Below are positions 25,893 to 34,422 of a stretch of DNA of 61,039 nt, one piece after another (within the stretch, counting starts at the first letter, position 1; every line of letters begins with the position of its first letter). The stretch is taken from positions 1 to 61,039 of the forward strand of contig NZ_FZNQ01000017.1 in NCBI RefSeq assembly GCF_900188065.1, in the 5' to 3' direction. This DNA comes from Halorubrum vacuolatum. Lineage in GTDB: Archaea > Halobacteriota > Halobacteria > Halobacteriales > Haloferacaceae. The notes beneath the pieces were generated by a model that did not search any database, was not told the origin of the DNA, and was given only the letters and a program-made list of their open reading frames with translations. The translations under genes were made by a program, and so were the position numbers.

Positions 25893-26051
25893 ATGAGCCA
25901 AGAACCCCCGATCGAGAACGCGCTTTCGCTTGAGGAGTTGAGCGACGTCCTCGCCGAGGCGACGGGGACAACCCGCGAGGAGATCGAACGTGGGGCCGAG
26001 GAGTTGGAGATCGCCCCACCGAGTGAGGCGACTGTCGTCGACCGGGACTGA
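25893..26051 (+). CDS. Small acidic hypothetical protein
   Basis: A 52-residue protein starting MSQEPPIENALSLEELSDVL and ending EATVVDRD. The composition is strongly acidic with helix-forming content, unlike a shadow reading, and AAGGA lies about 7 bases upstream of the ATG. It is divergent from the membrane hydrolase at 25750. No family was recognised; it could be an antitoxin-like or regulatory peptide. Confidence 0.5.
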   Translation: MSQEPPIENALSLEELSDVLAEATGTTREEIERGAEELEIAPPSEATVVDRD

Positions 26052-26114
26052 GAGTCGCTCTTCTCGTGATCACCGAACCACCGTTCATACGAGCGGTATG
26101 TATCACCTAACAGC

Positions 26115-26285
26115 GCCCACACCAAGCAGGCTGAGTGTCTGTTTTCGCTAGTCAACCGTAGCTCCGAAGGTTCCTGGATCTGTCCAAGCAGGGCTTGGAA
26201 CAGGCCGCTCATACATGTGGCACCGTGAGATCGCTGAACCTCTCCGGTGCATCCGTCAATATCACCATCGACTGCTTGTTATAGG
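26115..26285 (+). pseudogene. IS1595 (ISH4-like) transposase relic
   Basis: The plus strand reads SAHTKQAECLFSLVN and then, after a frame change, LRRFLDLSKQGLEQAAHTCG and TVRSLNLSGASVNITIDCLL. This matches the C-terminal end of the halophile IS1595-type transposase (usual form ...AECLFSLLQPWLRKFRG..., from memory). Only the last 55 residues remain, with one frameshift. Confidence 0.55.
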
Positions 26286-26318
26286 GCCTCCCACAGTGCT
26301 CGATGAGAGTTCGATGTA

Positions 26319-26359
26319 TTAACCAACAGTTCAGCTTTTCCGGCGACACTGTTGGTTAA
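26319..26359. promoter_or_regulatory. 41-bp inverted-repeat operator (orphan copy)
   Basis: TTAACCAACAGT (26319-26330) and ACTGTTGGTTAA (26348-26359) form a perfect 12-bp inverted repeat. The 41-bp span equals that of 36710-36750 upstream of a DUF6788 gene. No DUF6788 gene follows here, so it may be a stranded operator. Confidence 0.6.
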
Positions 26360-26434
26360 TCTCGGAGATATAGTGCAGTTCTCAATAGACAAGTACCCGC
26401 CGCTCGAGTCGAGATCGCGACGCTCAGATTACTC

Positions 26435-26605
26435 TTACTCAGGTTGAGATACGGGATCGACGATGTCGTGACATCCTGGACATTCCGCCCAGACGCCCTG
26501 CTCCCCGGATGCCTTTTCATAGTGAATGAGCACATGTCTATCCGCGACTGTCTCACCACAGAACGGGCAAGTGCCAAGGGCTGCTTCGGGATTGGGGGTC
26601 ACCAT
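26435..26605 (-). CDS. DUF7837-type small zinc-binding protein
   Basis: A 56-residue protein with two CxxC pairs (TCPFCGETV and ECPGCHDIV) about 30 residues apart, and VLIHYEKASGEQGVWAECP between them. This is the pattern of the DUF7837 zinc-ribbon group as I recall it. The start was placed at the ATG at 26605, since the family begins shortly before the first cysteine pair; an upstream ATG at 26647 adds a Pro/Thr-rich stretch with another CxxC. The function is unknown. Confidence 0.75.
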   Translation of the reverse strand: MVTPNPEAALGTCPFCGETVADRHVLIHYEKASGEQGVWAECPGCHDIVDPVSQPE

Positions 26606-26843
26606 ACGTGGCCTCGCTGTTGTGGGGGAGGGACACGTGTGACACATTGTTGATGCCGGCTCTCCACACCTCAGAGCCTATTTTAGGTCCCTCAGGCTTG
26701 TCAATGAAGCCCAGTATAATATAATTCAGGTGACCAGAGTGGAAGTAATGGAGCCGTGGTAGCTACTCTGGGTGATCTGTCGCTTCAAGCGTTGAAGCGT
26801 CGATATCTCCCGTTCAGTCTTCCGTTGACGTCGTCACGTCGTC

Positions 26844-27077
26844 GCACTCATCGCCGCTGGAGTTCTCTTCGGCTCGCTGTTCGCGCTGATCGGGGCAATC
26901 ATGGAGTTCGTGCTGATCGAGTCGCTTCGGACTGGCGAGGTGTCGCTCCGGCAAGAGTGGAGCCAACGCTGGCGGCAGGGTCTTCGCCTGTTCGGGTTCC
27001 GGATCGTCATCGGGCTTCCGATGATCGTATTGTTCGTCGGTTGGGTTGCGTTCCCATCTGGCTGGTTAGGTGCGTGA
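26844..27077 (+). pseudogene. Fragment of a DUF7544-type membrane protein
   Basis: The frame ALIAAGVLFGSLFALIGAIM, EFVLIESLRTGEVSLRQEW, QRWRQGLRLFGFRIVIGLP, ending at TGA 27075-27077, matches the N-terminal half of a haloarchaeal multi-span membrane protein. No start codon lies in frame upstream and the C-terminal half is missing. 26660-26840 holds no gene. Confidence 0.6.
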
Positions 27078-27097
27078 TTTCCTCTTCCGTTTAGATA

Positions 27098-28147
27098 TCA
27101 ATGGCCAGCAGCGGGATGTGTGTCGTCATCTTGATCGTCCTCAATAGGTTCGTAGTCGGCGTTTCTACCCACCGGGGTGAATCCAGGGACGTAGCTGAAG
27201 CGTTTCCCTGGTTCTCCAGAAAACATCCATGGAAACGAGCCCCGAAAATCGCGAGCCCGATATTCTGGACGCCACTCCTGAAGTTCCAGTGTTGGTTTCG
27301 CCACTTGTGGGGCGGGCAATTCCGCGCGCTCAAGATCTTTGAGCGTGAGAACCCGCACTTCGAGTTCGCGTGCCAGTTTCTCTGTCCGAGGCGTTAGTTC
27401 CGTCGTGTGACAGAGAATAGGCATCGCCCGGCAGGCAAATGCGACTGTACACAGTCGGAACAGCGTCGATGGGGTGATCAGGTTGCTCGTCCAGTCTTTG
27501 CACTCCCCGACGACCCAGTCGCTGGGTGTCTGTTGCTTTTCACTTCGCCTTGCGACCACATCAATCTCCAGACTGAAGAGATGTTGGCGTGTATCCGCAT
27601 GGTACCCCCAGCGTGTAAGTGCTCGTTGGAGTTGGTACTCAAGCCACCGACCCTTATTCTCGCCACGGCCCCCGATATGTGGGTCGACATTGTTGAGACT
27701 CACGTCTTCCAGGTCAGCGAGTACTGGACTCTCTGTCGGTACTGCGGGTATGATGTCGCGTATCGCCGTGGCGTACTCAAGAGCTGTTGTGAACTTCTCA
27801 TCGGGGGCGTCATCGGAGTGGTTCGCCGCCGGTTGCTCAGTCTGGAGTGAGTGAATCAACCAGCACAACTGCCGTTCGATGTGAGTGAGCATCTCCGCGT
27901 AGTCGTCCTCCGGATCCGAACTTTGACTCTCCTGTGAGTCAGCGTCGTGGGTTGGTTCAGGAAGAATCTGCTCAGCCTCGTTAATAGGCTTATTAGTGTG
28001 AAACAGAAGCCGACGAGCGAACATCCGTTGGTCGGTGGTAAGCGTGTGGTCGGTTTCGAGTGTTTCACGAAACGACTCGATTGTTCCCGTGAGCGAGAAG
28101 AAATGGTCGGCGTACCCGTCCGGGAGTGAAGGTGCATTCGATGTCAT
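27098..28147 (-). CDS. PD-(D/E)XK nuclease-like protein
   Basis: A 349-residue protein. The C-terminal half contains the restriction-endonuclease-like fold: E in GRWLEYQLQRALTRWGYH, D in LEIDVVARR, E and K in VVGECKDW, followed by the Gln/Ser-poor helix LITPSTLFRLCTVAFACRA. The N-terminal half (about 1-150) is helical and acidic with no named domain. Mrr and Holliday-junction-like enzymes share this core and cut DNA. Its ATG overlaps the stop of 28144-28836 by 4 bases, so it is the last gene of a coupled operon. Restriction, repair or defence are all possible. Confidence 0.8.
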   Translation of the reverse strand: MTSNAPSLPDGYADHFFSLTGTIESFRETLETDHTLTTDQRMFARRLLFHTNKPINEAEQILPEPTHDADSQESQSSDPEDDYAEMLTHIERQLCWLIHSLQTEQPAANHSDDAPDEKFTTALEYATAIRDIIPAVPTESPVLADLEDVSLNNVDPHIGGRGENKGRWLEYQLQRALTRWGYHADTRQHLFSLEIDVVARRSEKQQTPSDWVVGECKDWTSNLITPSTLFRLCTVAFACRAMPILCHTTELTPRTEKLARELEVRVLTLKDLERAELPAPQVAKPTLELQEWRPEYRARDFRGSFPWMFSGEPGKRFSYVPGFTPVGRNADYEPIEDDQDDDTHPAAGH

Positions 28148-28836
28148 TCTGTGAGTGGACTCGGCGTAAAGTGCTGCGGTGTCAGGGACGTTTCTGAAAG
28201 CGACTGGACAGCTGGCTGTCCCTGTTGCTTGATGTGATGGTAGAGATCCGTTTCATCGATGATACGACACCAGTGGTCGCTGTCGGCCTCTCTGTACCGC
28301 AGTTCGCCGTCGACAGCCACAAGGACACCCTGCTCGGTTTTCGCCGTCGCATCGAAAACGAGTGCCGGTGGATCAGGATTGTGCCAGCTGTCACGAATCC
28401 ACTCAAGCAGCGTATCAATCGTCGGTGGATCAACAGGATTTGGATATCGTGGCTCTGCTGGAGCTCGAATCGCGACAGCGTTGACGCTGTCGCTCCCACA
28501 GACTCGCCAGCTCTCACCTGTCCACTCGAGTTCACGGCGGGTCCAGCTGTTGCCGCCACTATTGGGGTCGAAAACGAGTCGCCGTGGTGGGGTAGTAGGC
28601 GGATCCCACTGGAGAACACACGAGCCACCGTCAGGGAGTGTTCCGTCAGTTGTTCGGCGGTGGTGCTCGAACAGCACAGCATCGATCTGCGCCCGTGTGC
28701 GCCGTAATGTGGCGATAGGGTCTGTAGTCGGCGTGGTTGTTATCTCGTCAGCGTCAGCGACCGCCTCAAGCAGTCGGTGGAAGCGGGAATCGATGTCTCG
28801 TAACACTTCGAGCGCGCGCTGGTGACTCGCTGTCAT
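28144..28836 (-). CDS. Hypothetical operon protein
   Basis: A 230-residue soluble protein with no recognised domain. The N-terminal 65 residues are helical (RALEVLRDIDSRFHRLLEAV, ATLRRTRAQIDAVLFEHH). The rest looks beta-rich with Trp-containing motifs (CVLQWDPPTTPPRRLVFD, WTRRELEWTGESWRVCGSD). It overlaps both neighbours by 4 bases (ATGA), which indicates tight translational coupling between a DUF7344-type wHTH protein and the nuclease-like protein. It may be a specificity or partner subunit for the nuclease; this is inference from position only. Confidence 0.7.
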   Translation of the reverse strand: MTASHQRALEVLRDIDSRFHRLLEAVADADEITTTPTTDPIATLRRTRAQIDAVLFEHHRRTTDGTLPDGGSCVLQWDPPTTPPRRLVFDPNSGGNSWTRRELEWTGESWRVCGSDSVNAVAIRAPAEPRYPNPVDPPTIDTLLEWIRDSWHNPDPPALVFDATAKTEQGVLVAVDGELRYREADSDHWCRIIDETDLYHHIKQQGQPAVQSLSETSLTPQHFTPSPLTE

Positions 28837-29216
28837 GTGGTTGCCTCAGTGTCCGGCTTGTAGCAGGCTGTCTGCAACCTGCGGATGTATTCTGCGAGTG
28901 GTTCGGTTGCGTCAGTTGAGGCGACTGTTTTCGAGCGAGTGTCGTAGTCGACAGCACCGACGTTATCGAGCTTCTTGAGATGTCTCTGTGTGAGCGAAAC
29001 ATAGACTGTTGTACGCTGGTCACTGCTGATCCTACTGGGATCGGTCCCGTTTTCGATCGCGGCGATCTCGACGGCAAGATCGCCTGCAGTAATTGTGTCA
29101 CTGGTTCGTGATAATGAAAGAAGCACGCGACGCCGACGGCTGTTCGAGAGTGCCTCGAACGCCCTGTCAGGATCCATTGGGATCGCGAGCGATGCCGTCG
29201 AGTCTTCATCAATCAT
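28833..29216 (-). CDS. DUF7344-type winged-helix protein
   Basis: A 127-residue protein. DRAFEALSNSRRRRVLLSLS, then SDTITAGDLAVEIAAIE and YVSLTQRHLKKLDNVGAVDY, then the wing DTRSKTVASTD, is the complete haloarchaeal DUF7344 HTH pattern. It is predicted to bind DNA and probably controls its own operon. The ATG at 29216 was chosen (MIDEDST); the upstream gene's stop at 29209-29211 overlaps it by 8 bases. Sequence beyond DUF7344 is short. Confidence 0.82.
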   Translation of the reverse strand: MIDEDSTASLAIPMDPDRAFEALSNSRRRRVLLSLSRTSDTITAGDLAVEIAAIENGTDPSRISSDQRTTVYVSLTQRHLKKLDNVGAVDYDTRSKTVASTDATEPLAEYIRRLQTACYKPDTEATT

Positions 29217-29523
29217 ACTGTCCTCCCAAGGAGAGTTTCTCGTGCGTGACCGGGAGTCCGCTCCTAGTCCAGTCTGTCTGGTGCACCCGCTCTGTTTTGC
29301 TCGGAATAAACCACTCAACGGAATCGACGAATTCCTCAAACACCAATCCGTCTGCGACGCTGTCCAGTCTGAGCATGCCGCCGCGTGATTGGGTTGTGTA
29401 CTGTCCGGTCTGGTCTGTTAGCGGGTCGTGTTCTGAAGCGGTTTCCCCGGTCTCGATGACCGTCAGATGCCGTCCAGAGGTAGAGTTATCACTCCTGACC
29501 CTGTCGTTTTGTCCTGCTGTCAT
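29209..29523 (-). CDS. Hypothetical first gene of the operon
   Basis: A 104-residue protein starting MTAGQNDRVRSDNSTSGRHL, with a C-terminal half LDSVADGLVFEEFVDSVEWF. It overlaps the DUF7344-type start by 8 bases and reads as normal acidic haloarchaeal sequence. The start at 29523 is a guess; the frame extends to 29592. No family was recognised. It is presumably co-transcribed with the three downstream genes. Confidence 0.5.
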   Translation of the reverse strand: MTAGQNDRVRSDNSTSGRHLTVIETGETASEHDPLTDQTGQYTTQSRGGMLRLDSVADGLVFEEFVDSVEWFIPSKTERVHQTDWTRSGLPVTHEKLSLGGQYD

Positions 29524-29792
29524 TGGTCGGCAGCACGGGGCTTCCGGTGCCCATACACCGGAGGTCGCTTCTGAGGCCGTGCTAAGTCTCACTACTGTTG
29601 GAGCTATCTTCTATATGGGTAGCCCAAACTGTGAGTGATGAATTCGGTAGTTAGAGTAGCTGTTCTGCTTGATAATACTCTCCGAGTAACTCAGTCGTTA
29701 AGATCACCTCACTCACCCCTGGTGAGCAAAAATAAATCACAGCAGCAAGCTCACACCAGTCCATTATCTCTGCTCTCTACTCAGCCTTGTCT

Positions 29793-31190
29793 CAGTACCT
29801 CACAAAGCCGGTTAGTTAGAACGTCTGCTTGCAGAAGGTGTGTTCAAAACCCAGCAAGCAGACAGTAAAATCCACGAGGACCAGCTTCTTAACTTCCTCG
29901 TCAACCGGCTTGACGAGGAAGTTGCACTCAACCTCGCCAACAACGCTGAAATCGATGCTGAAGACATCTATGAGGTCCTCGTCGGCGCTACCGCCGACGG
30001 GACCTCGATCTCGACGCTGTGCAACTCCAGTGAAGACTCCCCATCTGCAAACACGATCCTCTACCATCTGCGGACGAAGTTCGAGCCGGAACGGCTCGAA
30101 CGAGTCGCAAACACGCTCCTCCGGCGAGATATCGTCGAATTGCTCCCCGAGCAGGTGGAGGTCTGCGCAGACCTCCACCTGCGACCCTACTACGGTGACG
30201 AAGACGACACAGACAGCCTCTACCACTCGGTGGCGAAGCGTGGAACCACCGCCTTCCACGCCTACGCCACACTCTACGCGCGTGTGAAGAACAAACGTTA
30301 CACGCTGGCGGTGCGCCGTCTCGAAGACGGCGATACCGCCAGCAGCGTCCTCGCTGAGTTCCTTGGTGTGCTTGACGGCCTTGACACCGAGGTCAAGGCC
30401 GTCTACCTTGATCGCGGATTCTACGACAGCAAGTGTCTCACGCTGCTTCAGGCGCATAACTACGCGTACGTGATACCGATCATCCGATGGGGTGAGACGA
30501 TTCAGCAAGAGCTCTCGGAGGGGTGGAGCCGTGTCATTCAGCATGATCTGACAGGGAAACTCGACGGTCATAGCTGGACCGTCGAGTTTCCCGTCTACAT
30601 CGATTGTACGTACCTGAACGGGAAGTATGACGAGAACGGCGTGGCGCGTCACGGCTACGCCGCTGACGCACCGTTCATCAACTCACCACGCGACGCCCGA
30701 TACCACTACTCGAAACGGTTTGGTATCGAATCGAGCTATCGATTATCCGAGCAAGCGATAGCGACAACAACAACACGAGATCCAACAGTACGGCTGCTGT
30801 ACGTCGTGGTGAGTCTGCTGTTACAGAACGTCTGGCGGTACCTTCACTACGAATATGTGGCGACGCCCCGCCGAGGCGGGCGTCGCCTCTGGTGGTGGCC
30901 GTACAAGGAGTTCGTCAATATGATTCGACGTGCCGCGTGGACGGCCCTCGCGGTTCGTCGGGCCGTCCCCGCGAACCGGCCACCTGACGACCGGTTCCAC
31001 CGGTAGTCACTGACCGGGGACGCCGCCTTGTGAGTGGCGACGCTGTCGCGTCGGCGGCTAACCGCCGCCGACAACGACATCTCTCCGCCTCTCCGTCTGT
31101 AATTCCCCCGTCGAAACCGGCAGTACAACTGCTTCGACACAGAACTCAAGCCGCAGAAACAGCCAGCCGAGGATGCTTTGTGAGGTACTG
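29793..31190 (+). mobile_element. ISH3-type insertion sequence, copy 1
   Basis: Perfect 15-bp terminal inverted repeats are present: CAGTACCTCACAAAG (29793-29807) and CTTTGTGAGGTACTG (31176-31190). Length is 1398 bp with one transposase gene, as in copy 2 (52574-53950, 1377 bp). No clear target duplication is seen. A second internal inverted pair (GTCTGCTTGC/GCAAGCAGAC) lies at the start of the gene. The 170-bp tail after the gene is shared between the copies. Confidence 0.85.
29840..31006 (+). CDS. ISH3-family transposase, copy 1
   Basis: A 388-residue DDE transposase of full family length. Recognisable family blocks are QADSKIHEDQLLNFLVNRLD, VEVCADLHLRPYYGDEDDTD (first Asp), VKAVYLDRGFYDS (second Asp) and KRFGIESSYRLSEQ (Glu). 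The C-terminus ends VPANRPPDDRFHR. It is expected to be active. Compared with copy 2 it differs throughout, so the two are different members of the group and not a recent duplication. Confidence 0.92.
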   Translation: MFKTQQADSKIHEDQLLNFLVNRLDEEVALNLANNAEIDAEDIYEVLVGATADGTSISTLCNSSEDSPSANTILYHLRTKFEPERLERVANTLLRRDIVELLPEQVEVCADLHLRPYYGDEDDTDSLYHSVAKRGTTAFHAYATLYARVKNKRYTLAVRRLEDGDTASSVLAEFLGVLDGLDTEVKAVYLDRGFYDSKCLTLLQAHNYAYVIPIIRWGETIQQELSEGWSRVIQHDLTGKLDGHSWTVEFPVYIDCTYLNGKYDENGVARHGYAADAPFINSPRDARYHYSKRFGIESSYRLSEQAIATTTTRDPTVRLLYVVVSLLLQNVWRYLHYEYVATPRRGGRRLWWWPYKEFVNMIRRAAWTALAVRRAVPANRPPDDRFHR

Positions 31191-31490
31191 CGGCTGGCTT
31201 CCCAATCGCAGAGCGCGAAGACAGGGTACCAATATCTATCAGCTCGCTGGTAGTCCACTCTCGTCGATCCCCTGCGGAGCCCCTGTTTGGTGTCGATCCC
31301 TCGGCTCCGCCCTGAAACCCCCGCTACGCGGCCGACTACCTCTACGTTCAAACTACCGTACCCTAATTGTGTGAATTCGAGTTGAACGTAGAACGGCCTC
31401 AGATTCCGTTATAGGGTCTCTAAGTGGTCTTAGCTCCGATAGCTGAACGTAGAAGCAAAATATATTTGACTTGTCTCTATATGAACATAG
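31191..31490. other. Spacer between the ISH3 element and the repeat array
   Basis: No gene is seen. The stretch has short inverted words (CTGCGGCTGG/CCAGCCGC across the element end) and becomes AT-rich after 31380. Confidence 0.4.
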
Positions 31491-31493
31491 CCA

Positions 31494-32003
31494 AAATCCG
31501 CTGCCGTCTTGCTATATGAAAACTTATTGGCCGCCATACATAATATATATGATAACGTCCAAAATCCGCCGCCGTCTTGCTATATTACCGTCTCAAAACA
31601 GTATTTTGGGGAAATATATGGGGGTTTTAAAGAAGTTGCTGCCGTCCTGCTATATGAGAAAATATATGGGGGTTTTAAAGAAGTCGCCGCCGTCTTGCTA
31701 TATGACGAATTTCAAAAAGTGGCGTTTCGAACCGATCGGGTCCCGAGATGCTCCTCAAGAAAATATATGGGGTTTTTAAAGAAGTCGCTGCCGTCTTGCT
31801 ATATGAGAAAATATATGGGGTTTTTAAAGAAGTCACCGCCGTCTTGCTATATGACGAATTTCAAAAAGTGGCGTTTCAAACCGATCGGGTCCCGAGACGG
31901 TCCTCTCGAAAATATATGGGGTTTTTAAAGAAGTCACCGCCGTCTTGCTATATGAGAAAATATATGGGGTTTTTAAAGAAGTCACTGCCGTCTTGCTATA
32001 TGA
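31494..32003 (+). repeat. 48-bp tandem array with 53-bp inserts (higher-order 149 bp)
   Basis: Six 48-bp units occupy 31610-31657, 31658-31705, 31759-31806, 31807-31854, 31908-31955 and 31956-32003. Each starts GAAAATATATGGGG and ends GCCGTCTTGCTATATGA. After every second unit stands a 53-bp block (31706-31758 and 31855-31907) starting CGAATTTCAAAAAGTGGCG. The true period is therefore 149 bp, repeated two and two-thirds times. Two more partial copies of the unit end occur at 31494-31519 and 31561-31587. The units abut directly, so this is not a CRISPR array. It may be a centromere-like, origin-like or promoter array. Confidence 0.85.
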
Positions 32004-32150
32004 GTGGTTTTCTCCCTGACTAACACTCGCTATTGTGATAGGTATGTGCTGATAGCTGGAGTGAACGGGTGTTGAGAGGTACGATCTCCCACCTATTTCT
32101 ATCCTTCACGGTATTTAAATGGGTCGCGAGAATTCTTCTTCAGTTTCGTT

Positions 32151-32258
32151 TTGCGTAGGAACTGCGAAGGCTCTCTCTAGGATTTTCTCTGGCTTGCGTA
32201 GGAACTGCGAAGGCGCTCTCTAGAATTTTCTTTGGCTCGAATAGGAACTGTGAGAAAT
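32151..32258 (+). repeat. 43-bp tandem repeat, two and a half copies
   Basis: TTGCGTAGGAACTGCGAAGG starts units at 32151 and 32194 (43 bp each), with a diverged third copy from 32237 (GAATAGGAACTGTGAG). It lies 150 bp after the 48-bp array in a stretch without genes (32004-32426), which suggests one non-coding locus. Confidence 0.75.
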
Positions 32259-32426
32259 TCTTGAAGGATCTAGAACCATCTCTGTTGGGTTCTTTGTGTT
32301 AACGCTTGGATGAAAAACCGCACGAAATGAACTGCTGCGACAGACCCAGTTTCTACGTTTTCACGACTTGATGCCTACAGGTAGCTCGTCTATCGACTGG
32401 TGTTTGTCGCTATTGCTCGATTGGTT

Positions 32427-32774
32427 TTAGCTCGATGGGAACTCTGGTTCTTGGTCGAGGTCGATCCTGAGACCGCCATCCACGTTGTCTCCGCCGAGAC
32501 TTTCGTCCCACTCGGGCCGGTACCGTATCGTCTGTTCCGGCATCATGCCTCGATCTTTGAAGAATCCGCTCGCGGCTATCACGGCGGAGTTGTCTTCGTT
32601 GTCGATCTTCGTAACGAAGTCTCGGTCAAAGTACTGGTCGAGTGGGATCAGCGCGATCTCATTGTCGTCTTCGTCGTAGGTGAAGAGGACTGCCTCTTTG
32701 CCATCGAAGTATTTCCGTCTGAAGAGTGGCGTGAGTCGGTCGACGACGAGCTTGGGGCCTGACGCGAACGGCAT
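32427..32774 (-). CDS. Hypothetical acidic protein
   Basis: A 115-residue protein of normal haloarchaeal composition. PKLVVDRLTPLFRRKYFDGK, LFTYDEDDNEIALIPLDQYF and FVTKIDNEDNSAVIAASGFF suggest two short beta-rich repeats, somewhat like a bacterial-type AbrB or replication-accessory fold, but no family was recognised. It starts 1 bp from a divergent broken vapC relic and follows the repeat array, so it might act on that array; this is speculation. Confidence 0.55.
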   Translation of the reverse strand: MPFASGPKLVVDRLTPLFRRKYFDGKEAVLFTYDEDDNEIALIPLDQYFDRDFVTKIDNEDNSAVIAASGFFKDRGMMPEQTIRYRPEWDESLGGDNVDGGLRIDLDQEPEFPSS

Positions 32775-33097
32775 GATCCTCGGTTCGATCTTCCTCCATG
32801 ATCTTCGTCGCGACGATCCTGACGCCGTCGAGCGCCTCTACGAGCTGATCGGACGCCCGCAAGCCGGTCGCACTCTCTGCACTGACTGTTATCGAGGTCG
32901 GCGTCGGACTCCGCGGTGAGGCCGACCCATCCCGGACGCAGTGTGCCGACGTCATCGACCTCCTCGAGGTCGTCCCACTTGGCGTCGATGTGGCTGGGGC
33001 AGCCCTTGAGATTCAGCGCGCTCTCTACCGTCTCGCTCTTATGGAGAACTGCGGAAACTCCCTACCAAGGGAAAGAACGGAACACATCCACGAATGA
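32773..33097 (+). pseudogene. Frameshifted VapC-like PIN toxin
   Basis: The first frame reads MILGSIFLHDLRRDDPDAVE, as in the start of a VapC. After 32880 another frame reads SALTVIEVGVGLRGEAD, VIDLLEVVPLGVDVAGAALE, which is the rest of the PIN core (Glu in the second motif). At least one frameshift separates them, and no antitoxin gene is present. The toxin is not functional as read. Confidence 0.6.
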
Positions 33098-33102
33098 CGA
33101 AG

Positions 33103-33738
33103 TTACGTGCCCTCGATGAGTCGCTTCAGCTGTTCCGGCGGAACTGCACCCCGAGCGGCGTAGCCCTCATAGACAAACGTCGGAACGCCCGTTACACCGT
33201 CCTGCTGTGCTTCAGAAAATTGGTCGCGGAGACGATCGCGAAGCTGCCCGTCTGCGATCGCCGTGCGAATTTCGTCTCCGTCTAATCCGGATACATCCGC
33301 AATATCGGCTAAGACATCGACATCGCTGATGTCTCGTCCATCGATCCACAGCGCCTCGAAAATCGCTTCATCGAAGGCGAGCCATTGCTCAGGATACTCT
33401 TCGTGTACGTAGAACGAAGCACCTTGTGCCGCGAAGGAATCCACGTCCTCCGGAAGGTCCTCGAGGTCAAGCATCTCAGTAGCGTCGTACTCCTATTTCA
33501 ATCGGGCGACGTTCTGTCGTACTTGATCGAAGTACGCTTCGTTCTTTCCATCGTCGACCGAGTGATCGATCTCGCCGTCGGGGCCGCGCTTTTGACTCCG
33601 AAGATCGAACGGCTGCCAGTCGATTTTGAGGGCACTGTCGCGTGTTTCCTGATACTTCTCTAATGACCGACGACCAAGGTAACAAAATGGACACACGTAA
33701 TCGGAATATACTGTGATATGACCGCTGTTCTCAACCAT
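33103..33738 (-). pseudogene. DsbA/FrnE-like oxidoreductase interrupted by a TAG codon
   Basis: One continuous frame of 211 sense codons carries a single in-frame TAG at 33493-33495. Before it: VYSDYVCPFCYLGRRSLEKY, with the CPFC thioredoxin-fold active site of DsbA-type proteins. After it: EYDATEMLDLEDLPEDVDSF, EALWIDGRDISDVDVLADIA and GVTGVPTFVYEGYAARGAVP (cis-Pro loop). Both halves fit one protein that would reduce, oxidise or isomerise substrates in the cytosol. The stop is a single base change from CAG, GAG or AAG. It is either a recent pseudogene or is read through. Confidence 0.8.
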
Positions 33739-33918
33739 CGTGTGTCATATAAGAGTGACCACGGGATAAGAATTCCAGTAAGCAGGAGGTTACGGAGAAT
33801 AGCCAGGGCGTCATTGAAGACCACAACTCCTCGCAGCAGAGGAGACTCTCCAGCAGATCTACTACACTAGCTCTGACAAAACCGAAAATTCCTCGACCCG
33901 TGACGAGCCGTCCTTAGG

Positions 33919-33960
33919 TTAACCAATAAAATTCACTTGTGTACGCGCTCTGCTAGTTAA
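33919..33960. promoter_or_regulatory. Inverted-repeat operator of DUF6788 gene 1
   Basis: TTAACCAATA (33919-33928) and TGCTAGTTAA (33951-33960) form an imperfect version of the 41-bp inverted repeat at 36710-36750. It ends 15 bp before the ATG at 33976, the same placement as in the other copy. 33739-33918 holds nothing recognised. Confidence 0.5.
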
Positions 33961-33975
33961 AGCGAGTGACTGCTG

Positions 33976-34299
33976 ATGTCCAAGGAGCCACCAACGCCGC
34001 CAGCGGAACTCCCGGCAGCGATCGTTACCGCACTCAACGGCTACTCGCCCACCCAGCTCCGGCACGTCGCCAGATACGCGGAGGCACTAGCAGAGTACAA
34101 AGCTCGCGAGGCCCGCTTCGAGGAGGAATTAGATGAGAACGATGTCGACGAGGTGCCTGATGACCTCCCAGACGACGTCCCGGCGAAGGCGACGATCACG
34201 ATCAAGGAGATCAACGACAACCGCTACTACTATTGGCAGTGGCGGGAGGGAGACAAAATCAAATCCAAATATAAAGCGCCAGTGAGTCCCGACAAATAG
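33976..34299 (+). CDS. DUF6788-type protein, copy 1
   Basis: A 107-residue acidic protein. The N-terminal half is helical (LPAAIVTALNGYSPTQLRHV, RYAEALAEYKAREARFEEEL). The C-terminal half carries KATITIKEINDNRYYYWQWR, then EGDKIKSKYKAP, a conserved Tyr/Trp-rich block of DUF6788 proteins as I recall them. The function is unknown; the block may bind nucleic acid or a sugar. A close paralogue lies at 36765-37088, and both genes have the same operator. The copies flank the MNT-type nucleotidyltransferase pair, which suggests a duplication around that module. Confidence 0.82.
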   Translation: MSKEPPTPPAELPAAIVTALNGYSPTQLRHVARYAEALAEYKAREARFEEELDENDVDEVPDDLPDDVPAKATITIKEINDNRYYYWQWREGDKIKSKYKAPVSPDK

Positions 34300-34422
34300 T
34301 GGGGGTGTCTGTGGCTATATACGCAAAACTACACCCCGTGTGCAAAGTGAATTTTTCACCCAGAGAACTCGGATGAGTTGCGACTATTGAGCTGAATATG
34401 TATCGGATTCATCTCGAAGCGA

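Noticed and set aside
31494-32003. CRISPR array
   Set aside because: The 48-bp units abut directly without variable spacers, and the 53-bp blocks between pairs are nearly identical to one another. No cas genes are nearby.
31509-32023. Repeat-containing protein encoded by the array
   Set aside because: The 53-bp blocks shift the frame at each period, and predicted peptides are basic and hydrophobic, unlike haloarchaeal proteins.
33493-33495. TAG as pyrrolysine codon in the DsbA-like gene
   Set aside because: Other stops in the window are TGA as well as TAG, and no PylT/PylS sequence was seen. Simple decay explains the data better.
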